This document shows positions 50,764 through 62,901 of a stretch of 64,000 bases of DNA, piece after piece; position 1 is the stretch's first letter; each line of letters starts with the position of its first letter. The DNA is from Pseudomonadota bacterium (GTDB taxonomy: Bacteria; Pseudomonadota; Alphaproteobacteria; Sphingomonadales; Sphingomonadaceae). The notes under the pieces are model-generated. The model was not told where the DNA came from. It saw only the letters and a list, made by a program, of their open reading frames with translations, and did not search any database. The position numbers were made by a program, and so were the translations under genes. The stretch spans positions 496,001 through 560,000 of the forward strand of contig JAEWEY010000004.1 of assembly GCA_023389105.1 (NCBI GenBank). The letters run 5' to 3'.

Positions 50764-53070
50764 ATGACACCCACCCCCAAGCGCGCCCAATCCCTGCCGC
50801 AGCGCGACAAGTCGGCAGAGCCCATCGAGCTGCTGAGTGCGGCCGCGGATTTCGTCGAGCCTAGTTTCGACGAACAGCAGTGGGTCGAACAGAGCGCCGA
50901 AGAGCGAGGCACGGGCGGCCGTCAGGTGTTGGGGATTGCGCTCAGCGTGCTGGCGGCCATCTGGGTTGGCTATGCCGCCTGGTCCGCCGGAAGGACCCTC
51001 GGTGGGCAGCCGCTGGCCTCGCCCCAAATTGCGCAATGGGTGGCCATTGCCGCGGGCCCGCTGGCGCTGTTGGGGCTGGTCTGGATCATGTTTGGACGCA
51101 CCCGCCGCAAGGAAGCCGAGCGTTTCACGCGCTCCGTCGTTGAGATGCGCTCTGAGGCACGAAGCCTGGAAGGCTTGTTGCAGGTGCTAACCCAACGCAT
51201 CCAGGACAGTCATTCCGAACTCAGCATGATTTCGCGCCATCTGATGCAGCTAGGCGACGACGCGACCGGCAAAATTGGCGGGATCACGCGCGAATTCGAC
51301 AGCAGCACTGAAAGCCTCCGCCGTCACGGCGAGGCGCTGGACCGGGCAGCCGAGGCGGCGCGCAACGACATTGCCGTGCTGCTAGAGGATCTTCCCCGCG
51401 CCGAGCAAACGGCGCGCGGCGTTGCGGAACACCTGCGTCAGATCGGCAGCGATTCCAGCGCTCACGTCGAGCGATATGGCCGCGCGGTGCAGGAAATCGG
51501 CGAAAGAACGCAGACCGCCGAGCAAATCGTTTCGAACGCTACGGCAGAGCTGACGGCTCGGCTGGGCGAGATCGAGGCAGCGGGAAGCGGCGCGGCGGCA
51601 CGGGTGGGTGAAGCGCAACGGGCTTACGCAGGCACGCTCGATACGTTGCTCAACCGCACCTCCGACGCATTGGAGCAAATCCGGTCGGGCATCGACGTGC
51701 AGGCCACGGCAGTCACCGCATTGGTTGCCCAAGCTTCAGCCGGGATCGGCAAGGCCGGCGCGGATGCTGCGGAATCGCTGGCAGCCAACATCGACCATGC
51801 CAGCAACTCCCTGCATGGCCTTTCGGCCCGAGTTGCCGAGCAGGATCGCGCTTCGCAGCAAATGATTGCCGAGATCGAACGTGGACTGGCGCTGATCGAC
51901 GAACGCTTCACCGAGCTTTCGGCGAACGGCGACGATCGGGCCAATCGGTTCCTGCAGTCGTTGTCACGCGCGCGCGCCGAACTCGACACTCTCGCGGCGC
52001 ATGCTGGGTCACAGGACGATGCGATCGTGTCGCTTGCCGACCGCACGACGACGCTGCGAGACAGCATTGCGCGCCTTGCGGAGGAAATTCGTGACGGCGT
52101 GGGAACAGCGATTGGAGAGGCTCAGGGCAGCGCAGATCGGCTGGTCCAGGCTGCGTCCGCAGCGAAACCGGATATCGACTGGCTTCGCAACGCGACGACC
52201 GAGACAAGCGACAAACTAGCGGCGACGGGCGTTGAAATGGCGCAACAACGCGAGCGCTTCAGCGGGCTGATCGCCAATGTGGACCAAGGCGTCGAGGGCG
52301 CACAATCGAAGCTGGCTGAGCTTGCTTCGACCTTGGCGCAGGTCGAGCGGGAAGCGACGAGCTTGAGTGCTGAGACGGGCCCTGCCCTGATCGCGTCGCT
52401 AGTTCAGGTCAGAGACGCGGCCACGCATGCCGCTGAACGGGCGCGCGAAACGATCGAGGCTGTCATTCCGGAGACGGCCGGAAAACTGTCCGACGAAACC
52501 GCCGCTGCACTTGCCAAGGTCATTCGCGAGAGCATCGAGGAGCGCCTCCGCGAGGTCGAGACGGTGGCCGCTCACGCCCTCACGTCAGCTCGCGAAGCCT
52601 CCGATCGCCTGACCGGGCAGATGATCACGCTGGGTCAGACAGCTTCGGCGCTGGAAGCTCACATCGAGCAGACCAACAAGGACCAACGCGAGCGGGACAG
52701 CGAGGAATTTGCAAAGCGCGTCGCACTGCTCATGGACTCCATGAATTCGGCGGCGATCGACGTCAGCAAGATCCTGTCGGACGAAATCGACGAACGCGCC
52801 TGGGATGCGTATCTCAAGGGCAACCGCGGCATCTTCACGAGCCGCGCGGTCCGCCTACTCGACGGCAGCGAGACTCGGGCGATCCGCGCACATTACGAGA
52901 GCGACGGGGAGTTCCACCGCTCGGTCAGCCGCTACGTCGCGGACTTCGAATCGATGTTGCGCCGGGTGCTTGCGGAGCGGGACGGCGGGATGATTGCGGT
53001 GACGTTGATGTCGTCGGACATGGGCAAGCTCTATGCCGCGCTGGCGCAGGCGATCGACAAGCGCCGCTAG
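50764..53070 (+). CDS. Large membrane-anchored coiled-coil protein, unknown function
   Basis: 768 residues: an acidic cytoplasmic start, two membrane helices (about 55-75 and 90-110), then roughly 530 residues rich in Ala/Glu/Arg/Asp heptads (TLDTLLNRTSDALEQIRS, LADRTTTLRDSIARLAEEI) resembling an apolipoprotein or methyl-accepting helical rod, and a compact C-terminal domain (DERAWDAYLKGNRGIFTSRA...YVADFESMLRRV) of about 100 residues. No methyl-accepting signal hairpin is seen. Possibly a scaffold at the pole or division site. Divergent from the nucleotidyltransferase-like gene. Its TAG shares bases 53067-53070 with the convergent DUF1467 gene. Confidence 0.75.
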   Translation: MTPTPKRAQSLPQRDKSAEPIELLSAAADFVEPSFDEQQWVEQSAEERGTGGRQVLGIALSVLAAIWVGYAAWSAGRTLGGQPLASPQIAQWVAIAAGPLALLGLVWIMFGRTRRKEAERFTRSVVEMRSEARSLEGLLQVLTQRIQDSHSELSMISRHLMQLGDDATGKIGGITREFDSSTESLRRHGEALDRAAEAARNDIAVLLEDLPRAEQTARGVAEHLRQIGSDSSAHVERYGRAVQEIGERTQTAEQIVSNATAELTARLGEIEAAGSGAAARVGEAQRAYAGTLDTLLNRTSDALEQIRSGIDVQATAVTALVAQASAGIGKAGADAAESLAANIDHASNSLHGLSARVAEQDRASQQMIAEIERGLALIDERFTELSANGDDRANRFLQSLSRARAELDTLAAHAGSQDDAIVSLADRTTTLRDSIARLAEEIRDGVGTAIGEAQGSADRLVQAASAAKPDIDWLRNATTETSDKLAATGVEMAQQRERFSGLIANVDQGVEGAQSKLAELASTLAQVEREATSLSAETGPALIASLVQVRDAATHAAERARETIEAVIPETAGKLSDETAAALAKVIRESIEERLREVETVAAHALTSAREASDRLTGQMITLGQTASALEAHIEQTNKDQRERDSEEFAKRVALLMDSMNSAAIDVSKILSDEIDERAWDAYLKGNRGIFTSRAVRLLDGSETRAIRAHYESDGEFHRSVSRYVADFESMLRRVLAERDGGMIAVTLMSSDMGKLYAALAQAIDKRR

Positions 53071-53333
53071 GTTCGGTGATAGAAGTCAAGATCGTCAGGC
53101 GTGACCCAGCCGAAGGTCCAGTTCGCGTAGTAAAGCGCAAACAGCACCAGTCCCAATACCGCCGCTTTGAGGAGATGCCGCTTCAGGTTGAAGCGATGCG
53201 GCGCACTTTCCGCTTGTCCCGCCACTTTGGGCGTCCCTGCTTCCTCATCCGTGCGCACCCCGAAGGGCAGCAGGATGAACGCGCTGAATGCGAAGAACAG
53301 GAAATAGATTGCGACGATCGACGAAAATTCCAC
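53067..53333 (-). CDS. DUF1467 membrane protein
   Basis: 88 residues with two membrane helices (about 5-25, IVAIYFLFFAFSAFILLPFG; about 53-70, LLKAAVLGLVLFALYYA), separated by a hydrophilic loop with GVRTDEEAG, and a C-terminal DLDFYHRT tail. This small alphaproteobacterial family is commonly encoded just after rnj and before proS. Function unknown. It begins 6 bases after rnj. Confidence 0.88.
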   Translation of the reverse strand: MEFSSIVAIYFLFFAFSAFILLPFGVRTDEEAGTPKVAGQAESAPHRFNLKRHLLKAAVLGLVLFALYYANWTFGWVTPDDLDFYHRT

Positions 53334-53339
53334 GGCCGG

Positions 53340-54977
53340 TCAAGCAACCTGCATCATCATGACCTCGACGAGCGGCTTCTTGCCCGTCCACAGCGTCGCG
53401 CAGCGCCGGACGGCTAACCGAACAGCCTCGCGAACCTTTTCTTCATCGCCGCGCGGCGTGAAGGCCTTAGCCGCCGCGTCCGTGGCATCCGCGATGAAAT
53501 CGTCGCGATCTTCTTCTACAGGGACGCCAAACGGCCGGACGAGCGGTGCGCCGGCCAATTCGCCGCTGCTGCCGATAGGAACGGCTACGGTAATCAAGCC
53601 GCTGAAACCAATGCGGCGGCGCTCGTTCACGGTCTGACCGTCGGCAGGAAGAATGACGTCACCATCGAGCACCAGCTGGCCCACGCGGACTTCATCGACC
53701 TTCTTTGGATCGCCCGGCGCAAGCCGGATCACATCGCCGTTCTTCTGCACGACGGCTTGCGGGACGCCATGACCAATCGCGACGCGCGCCTGCTCGGCAA
53801 GATGTCGCGCTTCGCCGTGCACCGGCACGACGATCTGCGGGCGAACCCAATTGTACATCTCGATGAGCTCGGGCCGGCCCGGATGCCCGGAGACGTGCAC
53901 GTGCGCCTGACGCTCCGTGACGATGCGGACGCCAAGGTCGGATAGCTGGTTCATGATGCGGCCGATTGAGACTTCATTGCCGGGGATCACGCGCGACGAG
54001 AAAATGACGGTATCGCCCTCGCTAAGCTTCAGGTCGTGCGTACCGCTGGCGATGCGGCCGAGCGCGGCGCGAGGCTCGCCCTGCCCACCCGTGGCGATGA
54101 TCATCACCTCGCGCTTCGGCAGCCGCATTGCCTCGTCGAAACCGATCGGCGGAGGGAAATCTTTGAGGTAGCCGGTGGATTGGGCAACGCGCAGGATCCG
54201 GTCGAGCGAGCGCCCCGCGATGCACAGCTGCCTGCCCGTTTCCCGCGCGACGCGGCCAATAGTCTGCAGCCGCGCAGCGTTGGACGCGAAGGTCGTCACA
54301 AGCACCCGACCCTTGGCTTCCAGAGTCTTCGCCAAGAGCCCAGCGTGTACGCTCTCTTCGGATCCCGAAGGCTTGTCCTGAAAGACGTTGGTCGAATCGC
54401 AAACAAGCGCGAGCACGCCGCGATCGCCGATCGACGTTAGCGCTTCGACGCTAGCTGCTTCTCCAATGACGGGGGTTTCATCGATCTTCCAGTCGCCAGT
54501 GTGGAATATGTTACCGAAAGGCGTCTCGACAAGGACACCGTTGCCCTCGGGAATGGAATGCGAGAGCGCGACGAAGCTGACGCGGAAAGGACCCAGCTCG
54601 ATACTGCCGCCGCGCTCGACGACATTGAGCTTCACTTGTCCGGTGAGGCCCTCCTCCTCCAGCTTGCCGGCGATAAGTCCGGCGGTGAACGGCGTCGCGT
54701 AGAGCGGCACCTTCAGCTCCTCGGCGAGGTAGGGCAGCGCACCGATATGGTCCTCGTGCCCGTGGGTGAGGACGATTCCCGCGAGGCGCTCCTGTTGGTT
54801 CTCGATGAACTCGAGGTCGGGCAGGATGAGGTCGATGCCGGGGTAGCTGGGGTCGGCGAAGGTCAGGCCGAGATCGACCATCAGCCACTGGCCGCGGCAG
54901 CCGTACAGATTGACGTTCATGCCAATCTCGCCCGACCCGCCGAGGGCCACGAACAGCAATTCCTCGCCGGGGATCAT
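53340..54977 (-). CDS. rnj: Ribonuclease J
   Basis: 545 residues, metallo-beta-lactamase/beta-CASP RNase with combined endo- and 5' exonuclease activity. Metal motif THGHEDH at 71-77, then HTGDWKID, the beta-CASP region (DSTNVFQDKPSGSE, ATGGQGEPRAAL), and HVSGHPGRPEL. It matures rRNA ends and turns over mRNA in alphaproteobacteria. Lies 10 bases after coaX on the same strand, in the nuo-birA-coaX-rnj run. Confidence 0.95.
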   Translation of the reverse strand: MIPGEELLFVALGGSGEIGMNVNLYGCRGQWLMVDLGLTFADPSYPGIDLILPDLEFIENQQERLAGIVLTHGHEDHIGALPYLAEELKVPLYATPFTAGLIAGKLEEEGLTGQVKLNVVERGGSIELGPFRVSFVALSHSIPEGNGVLVETPFGNIFHTGDWKIDETPVIGEAASVEALTSIGDRGVLALVCDSTNVFQDKPSGSEESVHAGLLAKTLEAKGRVLVTTFASNAARLQTIGRVARETGRQLCIAGRSLDRILRVAQSTGYLKDFPPPIGFDEAMRLPKREVMIIATGGQGEPRAALGRIASGTHDLKLSEGDTVIFSSRVIPGNEVSIGRIMNQLSDLGVRIVTERQAHVHVSGHPGRPELIEMYNWVRPQIVVPVHGEARHLAEQARVAIGHGVPQAVVQKNGDVIRLAPGDPKKVDEVRVGQLVLDGDVILPADGQTVNERRRIGFSGLITVAVPIGSSGELAGAPLVRPFGVPVEEDRDDFIADATDAAAKAFTPRGDEEKVREAVRLAVRRCATLWTGKKPLVEVMMMQVA

Positions 54978-54987
54978 TCTCGAAGGC

Positions 54988-55773
54988 TCATTTCGGGCTG
55001 CGCATCGCGTGGTTGTACAGCAGGCTCAACCCCTGGATGGTGAGGTCGGGCTCAATCGCGTCGAACGCGTCGGTATGCTTGTCGAACAGGGTCGCGAGGC
55101 CACCGGTGGCGACGACCTTCAGCGGGCGGCCGATCTCCATCTTCATGCGTGCCGCCAGACCCTCGATCATCGCGACATAGCCCCAGTAGATGCCGATGAT
55201 CATCTGGCTCTCGGTCGTGCGGCCAATGACGCTGTTCGTCGCTGGTGCTTCGATTGCGATGCGCGGTAGCTTGGCAGCCGCGCTGACGAGGGCGTCGAGC
55301 GAGAGGTTGATGCCCGGTGCAATGATGCCACCGGCGTATGCCCCGGCCGCGGTTACGACGTCGAAGGTGGTCGCCGTGCCGAAATCGATCACGCAGAGGT
55401 CGCCATCATGGCGTGCATGGGCCGCGATGACGTTGAGCGCCCGGTCGGCGCCGACATTGTGTGGCTCGTCTACCTCGAGCGCCATCGGCCACGCGGCGTC
55501 ACCCTGCCCCGCGACCAGCGGCGTCTTTCGGAAGTATTTTTCCGAAAGAACTTTCAGGTTGTGAAGCGCGCGCGGGACGACGGTGCCGATGATCACGCCA
55601 TCCACGGCGTCGCGGCTGAAGCCCTCCAGCTCGAACAGCTGGTGTAGCCAGACGGAATATTCATCGGCCGTCCGGCGGGGGTCGGTGGCGATGCGCCAAC
55701 GCGCCCTGATGTCCCCGCCATCGACCAAAGCGAAGACGAGGTTCGTGTTGCCGACATCGACCGCCAGGATCAT
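54988..55773 (-). CDS. coaX: Type III pantothenate kinase
   Basis: First step of CoA synthesis. 261 residues: [16 protein letters not shown] (phosphate-binding ASKHA motif), [26 protein letters not shown] and [11 protein letters not shown] are the family blocks. Lies between birA and rnj, the standard alphaproteobacterial order downstream of nuoN. Confidence 0.96.
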   Translation of the reverse strand: MILAVDVGNTNLVFALVDGGDIRARWRIATDPRRTADEYSVWLHQLFELEGFSRDAVDGVIIGTVVPRALHNLKVLSEKYFRKTPLVAGQGDAAWPMALEVDEPHNVGADRALNVIAAHARHDGDLCVIDFGTATTFDVVTAAGAYAGGIIAPGINLSLDALVSAAAKLPRIAIEAPATNSVIGRTTESQMIIGIYWGYVAMIEGLAARMKMEIGRPLKVVATGGLATLFDKHTDAFDAIEPDLTIQGLSLLYNHAMRSPK

Positions 55774-55802
55774 CGGCGCGCCCTAGCCATGTCGGGGAAT
55801 GT

Positions 55803-56492
55803 TCACAACACGACGTCCCCGGCGCGCACGATCTCGAGCGCACCGTCATCGCGGCGAAGGCGCAGGGCGCCGTCGGGTTCTACACCGTCGAAACGACCCG
55901 AACGCACGTCGTCGCTTCCGGCATGCACCGCGAGCGGCGTGCCGACCGGATGCGCGCGGGTCTGCCAGGCCTGAGCGATAAGCGCCGGTTGGCTTTGTCG
56001 CCAAAGGCCGAGCAATCGTGAGAAACTGCCGGCAAGCAGCGGAGCGAAGGCTTGAGGGGCGACTTGGCCGTTCAGCGAGGCAGCCTGGCGGTCCGGAAGA
56101 TCCGGCGCGGACGCGAGGTTGACGCCGAAGCCGATGGCGACGCGCTCGCCACTCCGTTCGAGCAGGATGCCCGCCATCTTGCGGCCGAGCAGCATGAGGT
56201 CGTTCGGCCATTTGAGCATGAGCGGCTGAGTGGGAACGGCAGTGTCGACGGCCTCGATCAGCGCCAGTCCGGCAACAAGCGACAGGATATGCGCGGGCGG
56301 ATCGTCGGCGCGAAGCTGAACGAGCGTGCTGCCGTAGAAATTGCCGGGTGATGACGACCAGCTACGGCCCTGCCGCCCCCTGCCCGACACTTGTTCCAGC
56401 GCGACCAGCCAATCGCCTTCGATGGCCTGGTGATCGGCGATCAGGTCGGCGTTGGTCGAGCCGGTCTGCTCGACGATACGGATGCGCGTCAG
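55803..56492 (-). CDS. birA: Biotin-acetyl-CoA-carboxylase ligase (non-canonical CTG start inferred)
   Basis: 229 residues if read from CTG 56492. The catalytic blocks are EQTGSTNADL, EQVSGRGRQGRSW, KWPNDLML and AGILLE. The first in-frame ATG, GTG or TTG is the GTG at 56390, inside the GRGRQGR motif, which would remove the essential STN block. The CTG overlaps the TGA of nuoN as CTGA, in the same style as other junctions here, so CTG is the likely start. No N-terminal DNA-binding domain, as usual for alphaproteobacteria. Confidence 0.85.
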   Translation of the reverse strand: MTRIRIVEQTGSTNADLIADHQAIEGDWLVALEQVSGRGRQGRSWSSSPGNFYGSTLVQLRADDPPAHILSLVAGLALIEAVDTAVPTQPLMLKWPNDLMLLGRKMAGILLERSGERVAIGFGVNLASAPDLPDRQAASLNGQVAPQAFAPLLAGSFSRLLGLWRQSQPALIAQAWQTRAHPVGTPLAVHAGSDDVRSGRFDGVEPDGALRLRRDDGALEIVRAGDVVL

Positions 56493-57921
56493 AAAAGGCT
56501 TCCCGCAGCGCGGTCGGTTAGCGCGCCGAGCGGGCCGATCAGGAGGTAGCCGAGCGGCGACACGAGGATCGCAGCAAGGAGAATCAGCGCGCCCTGCAGC
56601 GGCTGTCGCGCCTTGGCGTAGGGCTCCCCGGGCTCATCCATCCACATCACCTTGATTATGCGAAGGTAGTAATAAGCGCCGATGACAGTGCCGAGGATCG
56701 CGGCAACCGCGAGCGCGATGTAGCCGGCGTCCACTGCAGCATTGAAGACAAGTAACTTCGGCCAGAAGCCGAAGAAGGGCGGAATCCCCGCAAGGCTGAA
56801 CATGAAGACGGTCAACGCTGCCGCGAACCCGGGACGGGTCTGCGACAGGCCGGACAGGCTTGCGACGGATTCGACCGGACGCCCCTCGGCATGGCGCATC
56901 CACAGCACGCAGAGGAAGGCGCCGAGCGTCATGACGACGTAGACGGCCATGTAGAACAGGACGGATGAAGCGCCGCGCGGTCCGGCGGCAGCGAGACCGA
57001 CGAGCGCAAAGCCGACGTTGTTGATCGACGAATAGGCTAGCAGGCGCTTGATGTTGGTCTGGCCGTATGCCGCGATGGCGCCGAGGAAGATCGAGGCCAA
57101 GGAAGCGAAGATGACGATCTGGCGCCAGGCGTCGGTCGCTGGGCCCAGGCCGGAAACGCACAGTCGGGTCGCGAGCAGCACGGCGGCGACCTTGGGGGCC
57201 GAGGCAAAGAAGGCGGTGACGGGCGTCGGAGCACCTTCGTAGACGTCCGGCGTCCACATGTGGAACGGCACGGCGCTAATTTTGAATGCCAGACCGGCGA
57301 GGACGAATACCAGGCCAAACAGCAAGCCGAGAGACGGCGCTTCGCGGCCGAATGCGGCAGCGAGGCCATTGAAGCTCATCGTGCCGGTGAAGCCGTAAAG
57401 CAGCGAGATGCCGTAGAGCAGAATGCCGCTGGCGAGGGCGCCAAGGACGAAATATTTTAGGCCCGCTTCGGCCGACCGTTCGTCGGTCCGGCGATAGGAG
57501 GCGAGCACGTAGGCGGCGAGGCTCTGCAGTTCGAGGCCGACGTAGAGAGCAATTAGGCTCGTCGCGGAGACCATGACGCTCATGCCCACCGCGCTGAGGA
57601 TGATCAGCACCGGATATTCGGCGGAATGCTCGGTGCCGCGCTCGAACCAGCCATGGGCGGCAATGATCGCAACGGCGGCCGCGGGGAAGATGATCGCCTT
57701 GCCGAAACTGGCGAATAGGTCCGCGGCGACAAAGCCTTCGAAAAGGAGGCCGGCGTGCGACGGTGCACCGATCAGTGCTAAGGTGGCTGCCAGAAGCAGC
57801 GCGATCGCGAGCCAGCTGGTGATGCCCGAGCCGCGGCGGCCCACGAAGGCTGCGACCATCATCAGGACGACGCCGCCGAGCGACAGGATAAGCTCGGGCA
57901 GAATGGGAGCGAGACGAAGCA

Positions 57922-57922
<1 letters not shown>
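56489..57922 (-). CDS. nuoN: NADH-quinone oxidoreductase subunit N
   Basis: Antiporter-like proton-pumping subunit of complex I. 477 residues from ATG 57922 (MLRLAPILPELIL), about 14 membrane helices, with conserved KISAVPFHMWTPDVYEGAPTPVTAF and NIKRLLAYSSINNVGF. The ATG shares a base with the nuoM stop (TAATG). Longer reading upstream is an out-of-family extension. Confidence 0.96.
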
Positions 57923-59441
<1,519 letters not shown>

Positions 59442-59445
<4 letters not shown>

Positions 59446-61487
59446 TTCGCCCACCAGATGGCCCAGGTCGCCGCGCCGATCAGGCCGAGCAGCATGACGA
59501 GCGCGTAGGAGTAGAGGTAACCCGACTGGACGCGGGCGGCGATACGGTTGCCGACGCCGACCGCATAGGCGGCGCCATGCGGGCCGAACCGGTCGATGGC
59601 GCCTTCGTCACCGCGCTTCCAGAACAAGCGGCCGAGCCACAATGCAGGGCGGACGAAGAGGAAATTGTAGAGCTCGTCGAAATACCATTTGTTGGCGACG
59701 AACTTGTAGATGCCGGGGAAGGTCGCGACGAAGCGATCCGACGAGCCGGGGGCGCGGATGTAGTTGTTCCAGGCGATCCAGAGCCCGATCAGCATGACGA
59801 TCGTGGGCGTGAGCTTCACCCACTCGGGCGATTCATGCGCGGCATGAGCCAGGTGCTGGCTGAAGGCGATGCTAGCGCGCCAAAACTCCGGCGCCCGCTC
59901 GGCATCGACGAAGATACTGTGGAAGATCTGCCCCGCCAGCAGCGCTCCGATGGCAAGCAGCGCGATCGGCACCAGCATCGGCAGGGGGCTTTCGTGCGGA
60001 TGATAGCCGCCCGTGCCCGTCGAGACGTGCGCCGGCGTGTGAGCGCTGTCGCCATGCTCTTCGTCCGGATGATCGTGGTGATCGCCATGAAGCGCGTGCT
60101 GGATGTGCTCGGATGCCGCCCAGCGTGCCTCGCCGAAGAAGGTCAGGAAAATCAGACGCCAGGAATAGAAGCTGGTCAGCAGCGCCGCGAGCGCGCCGAG
60201 CCAGAACGCAATGGTTCCCGGCACCGAACCGCTCGCCCAGGCGCTCTCCAGGATCGCGTCCTTCGACCAGAATCCGGCGAAACCGATGCCCGCCACGCCG
60301 ACGCCGGTGATCGCCAGCGTGCCAATGACCATCACCCAGAAGGTGATCGGGATCTCTTTGCGGAGCGCGCCATAGTAACGCATGTCCTGCTCGTGATGCA
60401 TTGCGTGGATCACCGAGCCCGCACCGAGGAACAGCAACGCCTTGAAAAAGGCGTGCGTGAACAGGTGGAACATGGCGGCGCCGTATGCGCCTACGCCCGC
60501 CGCGAAGAACATATAGCCGAGCTGCGAACAGGTCGAATAAGCGACCACGCGCTTGATATCGTTTTGCGCGCACCCGACCGTCGCCGCGAAAATGCAGGTC
60601 GCGGCACCGACGTAGGTGACGACGTGCATGGCCGTGGCCGACGTCTCGAACATCGGCGACAGGCGGCAGACCATGAAGACGCCGGCAGTGACCATGGTCG
60701 CGGCGTGGATCAGCGCGCTGACCGGGGTCGGGCCTTCCATCGCGTCCGGAAGCCAGGTGTGCAGGCCAAGCTGCGCCGACTTGCCCATCGCGCCGATGAA
60801 CAGCAGCAGGCAGAGCACGGTCATCGTGTCGGCGCGCATGCCTGCGAAGCCGATGGTCGATCCGGCCATGCCCGGCGCCGCGGCGAGGATCGCCGGGATC
60901 GAAACGGTACCGAACACCAGGAACGTGCCGAAGATGCCGAGCGAAAAGCCGAAATCGCCCACTCGGTTGACGACGAACGCCTTGAGCGCGGCCGCGTTGG
61001 CGGACGGCTTGTGATACCAGAAGCCGATCAGCAGGTAGGAGGCGAGGCCGACGCCTTCCCAGCCGAAGAACATCTGCACCAGGCTGTCGGCGGTCACCAG
61101 CATCAGCATCGCGAAGCTGAACAGCGACAGATAGGCGAAGAAGCGCGGCTGGCTGGGGTCTTCGGCCATGTACCCCCAGCTGTAGAGGTGTACGAGGCTG
61201 GACACGCTGGTGACGACGACCAGCATGACCGCCGTCAGGCTATCGACGCGGAGCGCCCAATCGACCGTCAGCGTGCCCGATTGAATCCAGGTCAGCACCG
61301 GCACAACGACGGGCGCGGCATTGCCGGCGATGTAGGACAGGAAGATCGGCCAACTTAGCGCCGCGCCGACGAACAGCGACGCGGTGGTAATGGCCTTGGC
61401 GGCGGTCTTGCCGATCCAGCGGCCGAACAGACCCGCGATGATCGAGGCCAGCAGCGGCAGGAAGACGATGAACAATACGGGGTGCAT
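59442..61487 (-). CDS. nuoL: NADH-quinone oxidoreductase subunit L
   Basis: 681 residues, about 16 membrane helices, with [30 protein letters not shown] and [19 protein letters not shown] as the antiporter signatures. A His/Asp/Glu-rich cytoplasmic or periplasmic loop ([17 protein letters not shown], near residue 465-485) is a notable lineage feature and might bind metal, but this is only a composition observation. The C-terminal end contains the long lateral helix. Its ATG overlaps the nuoK stop (TGATG). Confidence 0.96.
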
Positions 61488-61792
61488 CAGCCGTGCATCC
61501 GGTTGACGTCATCGACGGCGATGGAGCCGCGGCGACGGAAGAAAATGACGAGAATGGCGAGGCCGATTGCGGCTTCAGCGGCGGCGACGGTCAGCACGAA
61601 CATTGCCAAGACCTGGCCGGTGAGGTCACCGAGATAGGCCGAGAAGGCGACGAGGTTGATGTTTACCGCGAGCAGGATCAACTCGATCGCCATCAACATC
61701 AGGATGACGTTGCGGCGGTTGAGGAAGATGCCGAGCACGCCGATCGTGAAGAGGATCGCGGCGACGGCGAGATAGTGTCCAAGGCCGATCAC
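61487..61792 (-). CDS. nuoK: NADH-quinone oxidoreductase subunit K
   Basis: 101 residues, three membrane helices; the conserved glutamates lie in [14 protein letters not shown] and [15 protein letters not shown] start overlapping the nuoJ stop as GTGA. The last three codons overlap nuoL. Confidence 0.96.
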   Translation of the reverse strand: MIGLGHYLAVAAILFTIGVLGIFLNRRNVILMLMAIELILLAVNINLVAFSAYLGDLTGQVLAMFVLTVAAAEAAIGLAILVIFFRRRGSIAVDDVNRMHG

Positions 61793-62394
61793 AGCTGCAT
61801 CCCCTCGCCTACGCCCGGGCTGTTATTCCGGATCGCTTCGCTCGGACGGCGATCGATTTGCTTCGATATCTTCTGCTGGCGCGTGTCGCGGCGGCTGCGG
61901 TGGGTCAAGACGATTGCCCCGATCATCGCCACCAGCAGGATTAGGCCCGCGAGTTCGAAGGCGAAGAGGTAACGACTGTAAAGCAGCTGCCCAAGCGCCA
62001 CGATGTTCGGCGTTGCGCTCTCAGGGATCGCGCGACCGCTGAGCGCCGGGCCGGCCTTCCACGCGGTGAGCGCGACGAGCACTTCCGCTAGCAGCACGAT
62101 GGCGATGATGATCCCGAATGGCAGGTTGCGCGTGAACCCGCTGCGTAGCTGCGCGAAGTCGATGTCGAGCATCATGACGACGAACAGGAACAGCACCGCG
62201 ACCGCGCCGACGTATACGATCACCAGCAGCATCGCGATGAACTCGGCGCCCAGCAGCAGCATCAGGCCCGCGGCGTTGAAGAACGACACGATCAGCCACA
62301 GCACGCTGTGCACAGGGTTGCGGGCAAAGATCACCAGCACCGCCGAAGCGATCGTGAGGATTGCGAACAACCAAAAGGCGAGGATTGAGATCAA
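61789..62394 (-). CDS. nuoJ: NADH-quinone oxidoreductase subunit J
   Basis: 201 residues with five membrane helices ([20 protein letters not shown] is the conserved third helix region). The C-terminal 40 residues are basic and hydrophilic ([11 protein letters not shown]), likely cytoplasmic. 24 bases separate it from nuoI. Confidence 0.95.
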   Translation of the reverse strand: MISILAFWLFAILTIASAVLVIFARNPVHSVLWLIVSFFNAAGLMLLLGAEFIAMLLVIVYVGAVAVLFLFVVMMLDIDFAQLRSGFTRNLPFGIIIAIVLLAEVLVALTAWKAGPALSGRAIPESATPNIVALGQLLYSRYLFAFELAGLILLVAMIGAIVLTHRSRRDTRQQKISKQIDRRPSEAIRNNSPGVGEGMQL

Positions 62395-62418
62395 GCGAGG
62401 GACCCTGTTGCGGCGCGC

Positions 62419-62901
62419 TTATCGGTAGGGCGCATCGGCGGCAAGGTTGGCGGCAATCGCCTGTTCCCACTTGTCGCCATTGGCCAGCAATTTCGCTTTG
62501 TCGTAGAGCAGTTCCTCCCGCGTTTCGGTCGCGAATTCGAGGTTCGGCCCTTCGACGATTGCATCGACCGGGCAGGCCTCCTGGCACAGCCCGCAATAAA
62601 TGCATTTCACCATGTCGATATCGTAGCGCGTGGTCCGGCGGCTGCCGTCTTCACGCGGTTCGGATTCGATGGTGATCGCCAGCGCGGGGCAGATCGCCTC
62701 GCAGAGTTTGCAGGCGATGCAGCGTTCTTCGCCGTTCGGATAGCGGCGCAGTGCATGCTCCCCGCGAAAGCGCGGGCTCTGCGGCACCTTCTCGTACGGA
62801 TAGTTGATCGTCGCCTTCGGCTTGAAGAAGTACTTCAGCGTCAGCGCGTGCGCCCGCAGGAATTCCCACAACGTAAAGGCCTTGAGGGTGCGCGCGATCA
62901 T
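62419..62901 (-). CDS. nuoI: NADH-quinone oxidoreductase subunit I
   Basis: 160 residues from ATG 62901, with two 4Fe-4S motifs [16 protein letters not shown] and [16 protein letters not shown], forming clusters N6a and N6b of complex I. The ATG lies inside the nuoH stop (ATGA). An in-frame start at 62937 would extend it into nuoH and is rejected. Confidence 0.97.
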   Translation of the reverse strand: MIARTLKAFTLWEFLRAHALTLKYFFKPKATINYPYEKVPQSPRFRGEHALRRYPNGEERCIACKLCEAICPALAITIESEPREDGSRRTTRYDIDMVKCIYCGLCQEACPVDAIVEGPNLEFATETREELLYDKAKLLANGDKWEQAIAANLAADAPYR

